NCBI GenBank assembly: GCA_030448265.1
Contig: JAUJNG010000021.1
Location: forward strand, 1-43,351
Direction of reading: 5' to 3'
DNA from: Abditibacterium sp.
GTDB lineage: Bacteria > Armatimonadota > Abditibacteriia > Abditibacteriales > Abditibacteriaceae
Length of the DNA: 43,351 bases
Positions 1 through 8,374 of the stretch are shown one piece after another. A program made the translations under genes and the position numbers. Below the pieces are notes generated by a model. That model saw only the letters and a program-made list of their open reading frames with translations. It made no database searches and was not told where the DNA came from. Every line of letters begins with the position of its first letter. Within the stretch, counting starts at the first letter, position 1.

Positions 1-1134
1 GGTGGAAATTTTCTGTGCCCTGGTTTGCGAAGTGCTGAGAATGATCGGAATGCGGCGCGAAAGCGAAGATTTGCCTGTCAAGACTCCAATTCCAGCAACA
101 CTTTCGGCCTTTCGTGGCGCCAGACGTTCAGCGAAGTCTAGGAGCCATTTTGCGTATTGCCCACGCGGGCAACCGGCATCAACTACCGCCTGGTCGCACA
201 CTTCCTCGCTGCTCTGCTCGATCTGGCGGCATAGCATCCACAACAGCGGTTGTGGCCAGAGCAGCGCGCAACTAACGCGTCCTAAGGCGTTCCACCACAA
301 GTCGCGTCGCTTCAAGTGCATCGCTTCATGGCTAAATATCGCGCGAAGTATCGCCGGATCGAGATCGGCATCGCTGGCGGGGAGCAGAATCGCTGGCCTC
401 AACAGCCCGGTCAAAAAGGGACTGCTGACCTTGGGATGACGCAGCAAGAGCGGCACTCGAATCTTGAAAGCGGTGCACACGTCGCTCAAGGCCGCTAAAG
501 TCGCGGCATCCTCGATGGGATTTGCACTGCGCCGCAACCGCCGCAACGCTCCGTGGCACGCGCCCCACCAAAAGATCAGTCCAAGCGCGCCACTAACCCA
601 CACGCTTACCGCCAGATATGTGAGACGGCTCCATATGTTCACTTCCGGCGTGGCAGATCCCTGAGATGCTTGGGAGGCTGAACGTGCCGTAAGTGCACCG
701 CCCGTCGCCAGAGACGATTTTGCGCGCGCCGGTGAAGCAGCAAACCGCTTGTCGCGCACTTTTCCTGATGGCAAAGCCTTAGCCGAAACCCACGATTGTC
801 GGTTAGGGGTAGAAAGTTGGGCACGTGGTGAAGCGGAGAAGGAAGGAGTTGATGTGTCCGTTGATCCCGCGAAGGTTGCTGGCAAAGAGACGTTCCACAA
901 CGCTGCTGGCCTATTCCAACCGTTCAACGAGAGGCCAAGCGAGAGCGCGATGCCTGCCAGAGTTGAAACCAGCAGAGCGCGGCCCAGAGCATCGCGCGCA
1001 CCAGGCGCGCGCTTTTGCAAAACACGCAACACCAACAGGCCAAGGGCCAAAAGTAGCGAGGTTTGCCCCAGGAGTGCCAGCCCGTTTTGCGCGCCAGCTT
1101 GAACCCAGGGCCAACCATCAAAAAGCACGTTCAT
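1..1134 (-). CDS. M56 family (BlaR1/MecR1-type) membrane metallopeptidase, partial at the left edge
   Basis: The frame stays open from the ATG at 1134 to base 1 (378 codons), so the C-terminus lies outside the window. The N-terminus has a hydrophobic segment (about residues 18-40) and another near residues 150-175. The zinc motif HEAMH sits at about 269-273, and a downstream SEEVCD stretch (about 309-314) supplies the probable third ligand. This is the M56 pattern: a membrane sensor that cleaves a BlaI-type repressor when it detects cell-wall damage or another signal. The ATG overlaps the stop of the upstream repressor gene (ATGA), so the two are probably translationally coupled. The segment between the predicted membrane parts (about 80-150) is Ser/Ala-rich. 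Whether a penicillin-binding sensor domain exists is unknown, because that end is missing. Confidence 0.85.
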   Translation of the reverse strand, partial: MNVLFDGWPWVQAGAQNGLALLGQTSLLLALGLLVLRVLQKRAPGARDALGRALLVSTLAGIALSLGLSLNGWNRPAALWNVSLPATFAGSTDTSTPSFSASPRAQLSTPNRQSWVSAKALPSGKVRDKRFAASPARAKSSLATGGALTARSASQASQGSATPEVNIWSRLTYLAVSVWVSGALGLIFWWGACHGALRRLRRSANPIEDAATLAALSDVCTAFKIRVPLLLRHPKVSSPFLTGLLRPAILLPASDADLDPAILRAIFSHEAMHLKRRDLWWNALGRVSCALLWPQPLLWMLCRQIEQSSEEVCDQAVVDAGCPRGQYAKWLLDFAERLAPRKAESVAGIGVLTGKSSLSRRIPIILSTSQTRAQKIST

Positions 1135-1568
1135 TGGGCCTCCTCTTTCGATGTTTTCACATCTTGCGAAGCCTGTGCTGTGGCTTCAGCCTGTTCCACA
1201 ACCTGGCGGAGGCGCCGCAGTTCCTCGGGCGAGACCTTTTCGTGCTTGACCAGGTGCGCCACCAGACCCGAAATCGAGCGGTCGAACAAGCGGGTCAGTA
1301 AATCTCCTACCGCCCCGGTTTCAACTTCGCTCTTTTCCTGCAACGGCTCGAATACAAAGGTGCGCTCTTCGATGCTGTGCGTAATGGCGCCTTTCGCTTC
1401 CAGCTTGCGCAGCAGGGTCTGCACCGTGGAATGCGCAATGGGCGGCGCCCCCGTGGGCTTTTGCCGGTTGAGTTCGTCGGTGATTTGCCGCGCTGTGGCA
1501 CGTTTGCGCGCCCACAGCACCTGCATGATCTGCAACTGCACTTTGCCCAGCTTCGGTGTCGCGTTCAT
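1131..1568 (-). CDS. BlaI/MecI family transcriptional repressor
   Basis: This 145-residue protein begins MNATPKLGKVQLQIMQVLW, and the winged-helix domain covers about residues 1-80. It shows the family features ATARQITDEL and the STVQTLLRKLEAKGAI recognition region (about residues 47-63). The C-terminal part is helical and fits the dimerisation region where the M56 partner cuts. Its stop overlaps the start of the M56 gene by four bases. Two dyad operators lie directly upstream, so the pair is probably autoregulated. The C-terminal tail is longer than in classical BlaI (about 123-126 residues) and is Lys/Glu/Ala-rich. Function by family: dimeric DNA-binding repressor inactivated by proteolysis. 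The target genes besides the operon itself cannot be told from the window. Confidence 0.93.
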   Translation of the reverse strand: MNATPKLGKVQLQIMQVLWARKRATARQITDELNRQKPTGAPPIAHSTVQTLLRKLEAKGAITHSIEERTFVFEPLQEKSEVETGAVGDLLTRLFDRSISGLVAHLVKHEKVSPEELRRLRQVVEQAEATAQASQDVKTSKEEAQ

Positions 1569-1573
1569 AATTG

Positions 1574-1611
1574 TTTACCTTGGTAAAAGATAAGGTTAAT
1601 TTACCGAGGTA
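1574..1611. promoter_or_regulatory. Pair of dyad operators upstream of blaI
   Basis: TTTACC-TT-GGTAAA (1574-1587) is a perfect dyad with a two-base spacer. A second copy, TTTACC-GA-GGTA (1600-1611), lies 26 bp away centre to centre. This resembles the BlaI/MecI operator layout (TACA-N2-TGTA type) with TACC/GGTA half sites. The first site is 6 bp upstream of the repressor start at 1568, as expected for autorepression. Confidence 0.75.
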
Positions 1612-1698
1612 GACGCTGGGCGTCAAGAGAGCGATTTAACCTCGGATTTAGGGTGCCCCCTGTTCAGTCACGGGGCCACACCAAGCTTCGACGCCAAC

Positions 1699-2094
1699 GT
1701 GTTCATCGACCGCGCAGAGGCCAACCCACAGTGGCGTGCGGTGTTGGACGAGTTGTGGTCGATGCTTGAGGGCGGCTGGATCAAAGCGGTGACGAGCGAG
1801 TTATCGTTAGCCCAGAGTCTGATTCACCCCATCCGGGCCAAAAACCGCAGCGCCCAGAGCGAGTTCGCGCGCCTCATCAGCCCACAAAGCCAGGTTTTAG
1901 TGCTTCCTATCAGTCGTGAAGTGTTGCTCGAAGCGGCCCGCCTGAGGGCACTGCACGCGATAGAGATGCCTGATGCGATTCACGCCGCCACCGCCAAGAT
2001 TGCGCGCTGCCCCTTCTTTCTAACCGCCGATGTTCTGCTGGCTCAAGCCATCAGTGCGCGTGCTGTGAATTTGGGACAGTGGAAATCCCGTTAA
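1699..2094 (+). pseudogene. PIN-domain (VapC-like) toxin remnant lacking a proper start
   Basis: The frame carries PIN motifs: FDANVFID (first catalytic Asp), SELSLAQ (Glu), MPDAIHAATA (Asp) and TADVLLA (Asp). These fit a VapC-type ribonuclease of about 135 residues. The only likely start codon, the GTG at 1699, lies after the first catalytic Asp (codon 1690-1692). The frame is open back to 1600, but between there and 1699 there is no ATG, GTG or TTG, and no ribosome-binding site precedes 1699. No VapB-like antitoxin gene is present upstream. I therefore call it a 5'-truncated remnant. A CTG start at 1660 would restore the active site but would be unusual. Confidence 0.6.
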
Positions 2095-2165
2095 ACAGCG
2101 GCCCCTGCTTTCGTCGCTTTTAGAGCCAAAACCGTGGCCATTTCGATTTGACTTTCTTCCATAAA

Positions 2166-3350
2166 TCATTCCGCCGAGCGGGCCGTGACGATATCGCGCG
2201 CCGCAGCCCACGAGCCGATATCGTCGCGGTTGATGGCCGCAGCCATCAGTTCAGGAAACAAATCCGGCGTGCAAGCGAAAACCGGAATGCCCAACCCCGC
2301 CAGAATCGTGGCGTTGCCGACTTCATACGAAGGCCGCCCGTCGTCCGACAGCGCCAGCAAAACGATGACCTGCACGCCGCGCTCTTTGAACTCGCCGAGT
2401 CTGCGGTTCATTTCGGCGCTAAGCGCGCCTTCATAAAGGTCGGAAATCAAAACCAGAATGGTTTCTTCGGGCCGCGTGATGAGACCCTGGCAGTATTTGA
2501 GAGCGCGTGGCGTGTCGTTGCCGCCGCCGAGCTGTGTTCCAAACAAAACTTCGACCGGATCGCTCAGTTGGTCGGTCAAATCCGCGACTTCGGTGTCGTA
2601 AACCACGACATGAGTTTTGAGTGCGGGCAGCGAGGCCAGAACCGCCCCGAAAATCCCCGCGAAGACCACTGATGTCGCCATCGAGCCACTCTGATCGACG
2701 CAGAGCACAATTTCGCGCAGGGCTGAGCGTTTGCGCCCAAATCCGACGCGGGTTTCGGGAATCACGGTTTGCAAATCGCTTTGATAGTGGCGCAAATTCG
2801 CTTTGATGGTTCGCGGCCAGTCGATTTCGTTGTGTTTGGGCCGCCGGTTGCGAGTCGCGCGGTTGAGCGCGCCCATCACGGCCTGCTGGGTTTTGCTTGC
2901 GAGGCGTCTCTCCAGATCTTCGACCACGCGGCGCACCACCAGACGCGCGGTTTCGCGCGTTTTGGCGGGCATCACTTTGGAAAGCGACAGTAGATCGGCC
3001 ACGAGATGAACGTTTGGCTCTACAGCGTCCAGAAGTTCGGGTTCGAGCAAAAGCTGTTTGAGACCCATGCGGTCGATGGCGTCGCGCTGCATAACCTGAA
3101 CAACCGACGACGGGAAATAGCCGCGAATATCGCCCAGCCAGCGCGCCACGTTCGGCGACGATTTGCCCATGCCGACGAAACGGTTGTCCTTTTTGCCGCC
3201 GCCCTCGCCTTGCCCGCCGTAAAGCGCCGCCAGAGCCGCGTCCATTCCGACATCGTCGCCCGCAAGCGAGCCAAGCGAATTTCCATCCGTTGCGCTGTCG
3301 GCGCCGAGAATCAAGCGCCAACGGCGCGCGCGTTCTTCCTGGGGTGTCAT
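2166..3350 (-). CDS. VWA domain protein of the MoxR/YehL-type cluster
   Basis: The protein has 394 residues. I chose the start MTPQEERARRW because it follows AGGGGGTAAT and forms an ATGA overlap with the upstream gene; the frame itself opens further upstream. The C-terminal half is a von Willebrand A domain with a complete MIDAS: DQSGS at about 219-223, Thr280 (GGGNDT) and Asp304 (LISDLYEG). The N-terminal half (1-200) is helical and typical of CoxE/YehP-like proteins. In MoxR systems the VWA protein is the metal-dependent partner that couples the AAA+ ATPase to its client. It is the last gene of the five-gene minus-strand operon. Its stop is 71 bases from the convergent PIN remnant. Confidence 0.9.
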   Translation of the reverse strand: MTPQEERARRWRLILGADSATDGNSLGSLAGDDVGMDAALAALYGGQGEGGGKKDNRFVGMGKSSPNVARWLGDIRGYFPSSVVQVMQRDAIDRMGLKQLLLEPELLDAVEPNVHLVADLLSLSKVMPAKTRETARLVVRRVVEDLERRLASKTQQAVMGALNRATRNRRPKHNEIDWPRTIKANLRHYQSDLQTVIPETRVGFGRKRSALREIVLCVDQSGSMATSVVFAGIFGAVLASLPALKTHVVVYDTEVADLTDQLSDPVEVLFGTQLGGGNDTPRALKYCQGLITRPEETILVLISDLYEGALSAEMNRRLGEFKERGVQVIVLLALSDDGRPSYEVGNATILAGLGIPVFACTPDLFPELMAAAINRDDIGSWAAARDIVTARSAE

Positions 3351-5653
3351 ATTACCCCCTGCGCCGCGCGCGAATCGCTCATTTCGATGCCTAAAAGTTG
3401 GGCCAAGACCGGCAAAACGCTTTGCGCGCGCTCCACATCGAAATCCGGCGCGGCGCCGGCGCTTCGAAGCGGCGCGGCCTCGCGTGGACGGCGCACCATT
3501 TCGCCCATTTCGCGGCGTTCGGCGGGCGCGAACTGGCTCCAAGTGCGGCGCAGTAGCGGTAAAATCGGCGTGAAGGCTTCGGGCGACAGCCCACATACCC
3601 AGTTGTCTATCGCGCGCCACAACCGCTCGTCGTGCAAAAGTAGCAGGCCCGATTGCCCCAAAAAACCCTCGATCCAACTCGCCGCACGCGTCGGATCTAT
3701 GGCACTTGAAAGCGCAAAAGACAGAGTGGTCGCCACTTCATCAGCGCCAAGCGCTTCAGCGTCGAGAAGGATTCGCGTCGCGCGTCCGGCCAAAAGTCCC
3801 GGCATCGAGTCGCGCGCGGCTATGTTTTTCAGCGCGCCTTGCCAGCCCGCCGTTGCGCCTTCGTTCTGCCAGAGCGAAAGCGCACTCGCCACAGCCTGGA
3901 AACGCGGCAGAAATTCGCGCGCCGCATCGTCGTTTTGCGCGGCGCAGGCGAGCGGCAAATTGATCCACAAACGCGCGCCGATGCCTTCCAAAATCGGCGC
4001 CACGGCCTCGATTTTCGTTCCGCGCACGTCGCCATAACGATGGATGCGCGCCAGCGGCGGCAGTGCGTCCATCAGATGCGCCGCGTCGGTTGAAGTCGCC
4101 GCCACGTTCTCGACGCGGCGCATCACAAGTTCGATGGCGCGGGGCAAATCCGCCAAAAGCGTCGCGTCGAGCAAGGCACTCAGTGCGGGCAGTTCGCTCG
4201 ATTTGGCGGCGCGGTCGCTGGCTTTGGCGGTCGCCGCCGCAGCGACCGTGTTGCCCCAAATTCCGGCCTGAATCACGGGTATCGCCAGTTCGGGCGCCCA
4301 CTGCACGCGCCACAATTCGTGAAATGTGCCTTTGCCGCTCCGATTTCGCTCCAAAGCGCCCCACGGAATATCCAAAATTTGCAAGCGATGGAGCAATCGC
4401 GAACGGTCGAGGTCGTTGGGTTTGCGCAAATCGAAGTCGAACACTTTTTGCGCGGATTCGGGCGGAAATCGCAGGCGTTTTTGCTCGCCAGCGAGGTCGT
4501 TTTGCAGCGGAATCGTGGGCGACGCATCCGGCACGGCGCCCATCTTTTCGCCAACGACGAGATCGCGCTCGATGAGATTCAAAACCGCGTCGTCCCCAAA
4601 CCCTAAAACGCTGCGCGTCGCTTCGGTGAGTTCTTCAAGTCCCGCGATGGCGCGGCCTCGCAGCGCGGCCAGAGTTTGCGCGAGCCGCACCGCTTCAATG
4701 AGATGAGCCGGAGAAGCGTCCAAATCCTGCGCTCGGAGCAAACCCGCGACGCGCGCCATCCAACGCGGCGCGATTTCTTCGGGATTGTCCGCGCGGCAGC
4801 GCCACAGATGCTCATACCAGCCTGGCGATTCGATGCCCGCACCGTATCCCGACGCGAAACTGAGGCGATTATTCGTCCACGGCACCCATGTCGCCGCAAC
4901 CTTGGTTCTGGGCAGATTTTTGAGCGTCGCGGCGTCCTCTTTAGGCGAATCCGACTTGGATAAACCACCTTGCAAAGCCGGAACGTGCCACGCTCCACAC
5001 ACAACGGCGATGTTTCCGAAGCCTTCCTTTTGCGCGGCGCGAACGGCCCCGCGCATCCACGCTTCGCGCTGCTCTTCTTCCAACGCTTTCTCGCTTTCGA
5101 GCGGCGATTGGGAGTCCATTTCAGCGCGAAGTGCCGTCATCGCCTCGCCGACCGCTTCGAAGATGCCGCTTTCGTCGCGCCGATGCTCGACCAAATCTTC
5201 CCACCAACGCTCCGAATCCTCATATCCCGCCGCCTGCGCCAGCCAGCCGAGCGGATCGGCGCGCGGCGACGGCACGGTTGCCTCAGGAACGGGCTCGGAA
5301 GGCGGATTTTCAACCGAAACTGGCTTGGATTCGCGGCGCGCTAAAACGTGCGCCATCGGCAGATCCATGAAGCGAACGGGAATGCCGCGCTCCAGCGCGA
5401 AGCGAATAGCGACAGTTTCGGGCGAATAAGCCGCGAACGGAAAGTAGGTCGCGCGTTTAGGATCGTCGGGCACGTAAAGCAAAAGCGCGACGGGAAAATC
5501 CATTTGCGCGTCGCCCAGGAGCGGCAAAACGGCGGCGGCATCGGGTGGGCCTTCGACCAGCACGCAATCGGGCACATTTCGGGCGAGCGCGAGGCTCAGA
5601 CTGCGCGCGCTGCCGGGGCCGTGATGCCGGATGCCGTAAAAATGAAGCGACAT
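3347..5653 (-). CDS. DUF5682 family protein
   Basis: This large protein of 768 residues begins MSLHFYGIRHHGPGSARSL, the characteristic opening of DUF5682. I took the internal ATG at 5653 because the family homology starts exactly there and the MoxR gene ends 20 bases upstream. The N-terminal third has an alternating beta/alpha pattern (VLVEGPPDAAA, VALLLYVPDD, VVCGAWHVPAL) resembling an enzyme-like fold. The remainder is long and helical, like a scaffold. Its biochemical role is not known. In this gene order it is the equivalent of the YehM-type component and probably acts with the AAA+ ATPase and the VWA protein. Its stop overlaps the VWA start by four bases (ATGA). Confidence 0.85.
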   Translation of the reverse strand: MSLHFYGIRHHGPGSARSLSLALARNVPDCVLVEGPPDAAAVLPLLGDAQMDFPVALLLYVPDDPKRATYFPFAAYSPETVAIRFALERGIPVRFMDLPMAHVLARRESKPVSVENPPSEPVPEATVPSPRADPLGWLAQAAGYEDSERWWEDLVEHRRDESGIFEAVGEAMTALRAEMDSQSPLESEKALEEEQREAWMRGAVRAAQKEGFGNIAVVCGAWHVPALQGGLSKSDSPKEDAATLKNLPRTKVAATWVPWTNNRLSFASGYGAGIESPGWYEHLWRCRADNPEEIAPRWMARVAGLLRAQDLDASPAHLIEAVRLAQTLAALRGRAIAGLEELTEATRSVLGFGDDAVLNLIERDLVVGEKMGAVPDASPTIPLQNDLAGEQKRLRFPPESAQKVFDFDLRKPNDLDRSRLLHRLQILDIPWGALERNRSGKGTFHELWRVQWAPELAIPVIQAGIWGNTVAAAATAKASDRAAKSSELPALSALLDATLLADLPRAIELVMRRVENVAATSTDAAHLMDALPPLARIHRYGDVRGTKIEAVAPILEGIGARLWINLPLACAAQNDDAAREFLPRFQAVASALSLWQNEGATAGWQGALKNIAARDSMPGLLAGRATRILLDAEALGADEVATTLSFALSSAIDPTRAASWIEGFLGQSGLLLLHDERLWRAIDNWVCGLSPEAFTPILPLLRRTWSQFAPAERREMGEMVRRPREAAPLRSAGAAPDFDVERAQSVLPVLAQLLGIEMSDSRAAQGVI

Positions 5654-5673
5654 AAAACGAGATTTTGGCGGCT

Positions 5674-6771
5674 TTATTCCTGGTCGCGGCAGGCGCGGTA
5701 GAGGTCTTTCCAGCCGTCGCGTTCCTTGGCGACGGTTTCCAGATATTCGCGCCACACGGCGGCATCTTGCACCGGATCTTTGATTACCGCGCCCAAAAGT
5801 CCTGACGCTAAATCTCCGACGCGCAATGTCCCGTCGCCAAAGTGCGCGGCAAGGGAAAGTCCGCTGGCCGTGACCGAAATCGCTTCGGCGACCGACAGCG
5901 TGCCCGACGGCGATTTGAGCTTGGTTTTGCCGTCCAGAGTTTTGCCGTCGCGCAGTTCGCGAAACACCGTCACCAGACGGCGAATTTCTTCAACAGCGGG
6001 CGCCTCAGCCGGAATTTCGAGCGCGCGGCCCAGTTCGCCGACGCGCTTTTGCACAATCGCGATCTCTTCTTCGATGGTGGCGGGCGTGGGCAAAATCACC
6101 GTATTAAATCGGCGTTTGAGCGCGGACGAAAGCTCGTTGACGCCCTTGTCGCGGTTGTTGGCGGTCGCAATCACGTTGAAACCCTTGACGGCCTGCACTT
6201 CGTCGCCCAGTTCGGGGATCGGCAAAGTTTTCTCGCTCAAAATCGTGATCAGCGAGTCCTGCACATCAGCGGGAATGCGTGTGAGTTCCTCGACGCGCGC
6301 GATCTGGCCCTGCGCCATCGCGCGCATCAGCGGCGAGGCCACCAGAGCCTCGCGCGACGGGCCTTTGGACAAAAGCAGCGCGTAGTTCCAACCATAGCGC
6401 ACGCTTTCTTCTGACGTGCCCGCCGTGCCCTGCACCAGCATCGTCGAATCGCCCGAAATCGCGGCGCTCAAGTGCTCCGAAACCCACGATTTGGCGGTTC
6501 CAGGCACGCCGAGCAGGAGCAAAGCGCGGTCGGTCGCCAGAGTTGCAACCGCGATTTCGATGATGCGCCGCGAGCCGATATATTTGGCGGAAATTTCGCT
6601 GCCATCGGGCAAAGTCCCGCCCAAAATGTAAGTCGCGACCGCCCACGGCGAGAGTTTCCACTGCGGCGGTTTCTGCCGGTCGTCGTGTTTTTGCAAGCGT
6701 TCGAGTTCGTCGGCGAATTGAATTTCGGCGTGCTGGCGCAATGCAGCGTTGGGAGTTTGGGTCGGAGTCAT
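5674..6771 (-). CDS. MoxR family AAA+ ATPase (YehL-type)
   Basis: The protein has 365 residues. Walker A is GVPGTAKS at 88-95. The Walker B region is RVEELTR (about 159-165), where the usual DE pair appears as EE. Sensor 1 is IATANNRD (about 201-208), and arginine finger candidates are R220/R221 (ALKRRFN). MoxR ATPases act as hexameric chaperones that remodel or insert cofactors into clients, working with VWA proteins. The ATG overlaps the stop of the preceding DUF5691 gene (ATGA), and DUF5682 starts 20 bases after the stop. The whole arrangement (SWIM, DUF5691, MoxR, DUF5682, VWA) points to one functional complex. The client is unknown. Confidence 0.93.
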   Translation of the reverse strand: MTPTQTPNAALRQHAEIQFADELERLQKHDDRQKPPQWKLSPWAVATYILGGTLPDGSEISAKYIGSRRIIEIAVATLATDRALLLLGVPGTAKSWVSEHLSAAISGDSTMLVQGTAGTSEESVRYGWNYALLLSKGPSREALVASPLMRAMAQGQIARVEELTRIPADVQDSLITILSEKTLPIPELGDEVQAVKGFNVIATANNRDKGVNELSSALKRRFNTVILPTPATIEEEIAIVQKRVGELGRALEIPAEAPAVEEIRRLVTVFRELRDGKTLDGKTKLKSPSGTLSVAEAISVTASGLSLAAHFGDGTLRVGDLASGLLGAVIKDPVQDAAVWREYLETVAKERDGWKDLYRACRDQE

Positions 6772-8374
6772 AGAAATGAAGAGGGAGGAAATTCGGCTTG
6801 CAAATCGGCGCGCAATTGCAAGCGGGCCAGAAATTGGGAGACAACCGGCGCCCAGTGTTGCCCAAACGATTCATCGTCGTCGGGCCAGCCCGGCGCGGCC
6901 TCGGCGAGCAGTTCGACGGGGATTTTGTCGGCGAAACCGACGAGCGAATAGCGCAACCAGTAGCCGGGCGAGCGGTAATTGCCAGCGGTGTTAGACGGCG
7001 GTTTGGCGATGATTTCGCGCGCACTTTGCAAAAACAAGCGCGACAATTCCAAGCTCCAGGGACCGGGATGGTTGAGCAAAATCGCGCGCAAAGGCCCGTT
7101 CTCGTTGTTTGATTGCCGAAAGTTTGAGGATTCCTCTTCCCATAGTGAAAGCGCCAACGAGTCAGCGTTCTGAGCGCTTAAACCATTAAAATTCAGCATT
7201 CCCCCCAGCGTTTTCAAGCCGGTTTGCGTCGCAATAGCCTCCAACCACGCTCCATCATCACTCTTCTTCGCGGCTTCCCACCACGCGCCGATCAAGAGTT
7301 CGCGCCACTCCTGCGGCGCGCCCGCCACGACTTGCGCGGGCGTTGCGCTCCATTTAATTTTCCAATAACTCGGTGGCACGCGCTCCAAAAAGCGTTGCAG
7401 CCATGCCGCCTTTTCGCCCAGATTGCGAACGCGATTGTAAGGCGAAACCTTTTCTTCCAACCCGTCGCGCGCCCATTCGGGCCGCCATTTTTCGGGTAGC
7501 TGCACCTCGATTTCTCCGCCGGGCGCGCGATGCAGCAAAGCGCCGAGAAGCGAGCCGCTTTGGGCTTTCCAAGTCAAAAGCGGCTCAAGCTCAGCTTTAG
7601 CGCGCTCGACCAAGCGCGAATCCGGCAACTTTTCGAGCAAAGAAACCGCGACCGCGCGCACTTCCTTGGATTTATCGCCGAGCGAATTTTCCAAAAACGG
7701 CTCGTCGTCCAAAGACAAGCAGAATTACACCGATTCGAGCCATTGCGCGCGCTCCATGTCCCCGTCCAATATAAACGCTCAGACTAACCACTCGCTCTCG
7801 TCATCGGGATCGCTTTATCGATTCAATCGCAGCGCTACGCGCCGCGCCGCGAGTTCGCCGTCCTGCCAACTCGCTTCCAAATCAGCGCCCTGGGGCGCCG
7901 CCACCGCACGCCAGTCGGGATTGAGTTGCGCCAGCCAGCGGCCCCGCTCGCCCAGTATCGGCGCCAAAACGCGGCGCAGTTCCTTCGAGCCGCGTCCCAG
8001 TTCGAGCAAACGCGGCAGCAATTCGGGCGGCGCGATTTGCCCGCTTTGCGCGGCCCACGTAAGGGCTTGCGGCACCAGTTCGCGTTGCCCGGACATACAC
8101 GCGTCGAGAAGCGCTGCGGCGCGCCGCGAGAAGTGGGGCCGGGTTTCGGCGCGGCAGAGCGCAATCGCCGGGGTTCCGCTCCTCGCTGGCAACGCTCCGG
8201 CGCGCGCGCCCAGACTCAGTGCGGCGGCGGCGCCCAAAGTGCGACTTCGGCGCCCGCCTCCGATTCGCCAAACGGCCGCAGCGGGCCATCGAGCGCGGGT
8301 AAAACTGGCTCGCGCATGGTGCCCAGAAGCGCGCTTTTCAGCAGCGTTTCGAGCGAGGATTGAGATGTTGTCAT
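6768..8374 (-). pseudogene. DUF5691 family protein, interrupted by one frameshift and three in-frame stops
   Basis: The start MTTSQSSLETLLKSALLGT (8374) overlaps the SWIM gene stop by ATGA. The reading frame fails near 8236-8238. One extra base in that A run would join EVAL to LGAAAALSLGARAG, as expected for the family. The second frame then runs on but meets TAA (7815-7817), TGA (7779-7781) and TAA (7725-7727). After these it continues without a defect through CLSLDDEPFLENSL and SKEVRAVAVSLL to 6768. Family-like residues lie between and around the stops (SDPDDESEWLV, MERAQWLESV), so these are lesions inside one gene rather than a gene border. A TTG at 7718 could restart the last 316 codons. 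Role unknown; it is a helical partner gene in MoxR/SWIM clusters. Confidence 0.75.

Noticed and set aside
2095..2165. Terminator between the convergent PIN and VWA genes
   Set aside because: No stable hairpin followed by a T-run could be found in the 71 bases.
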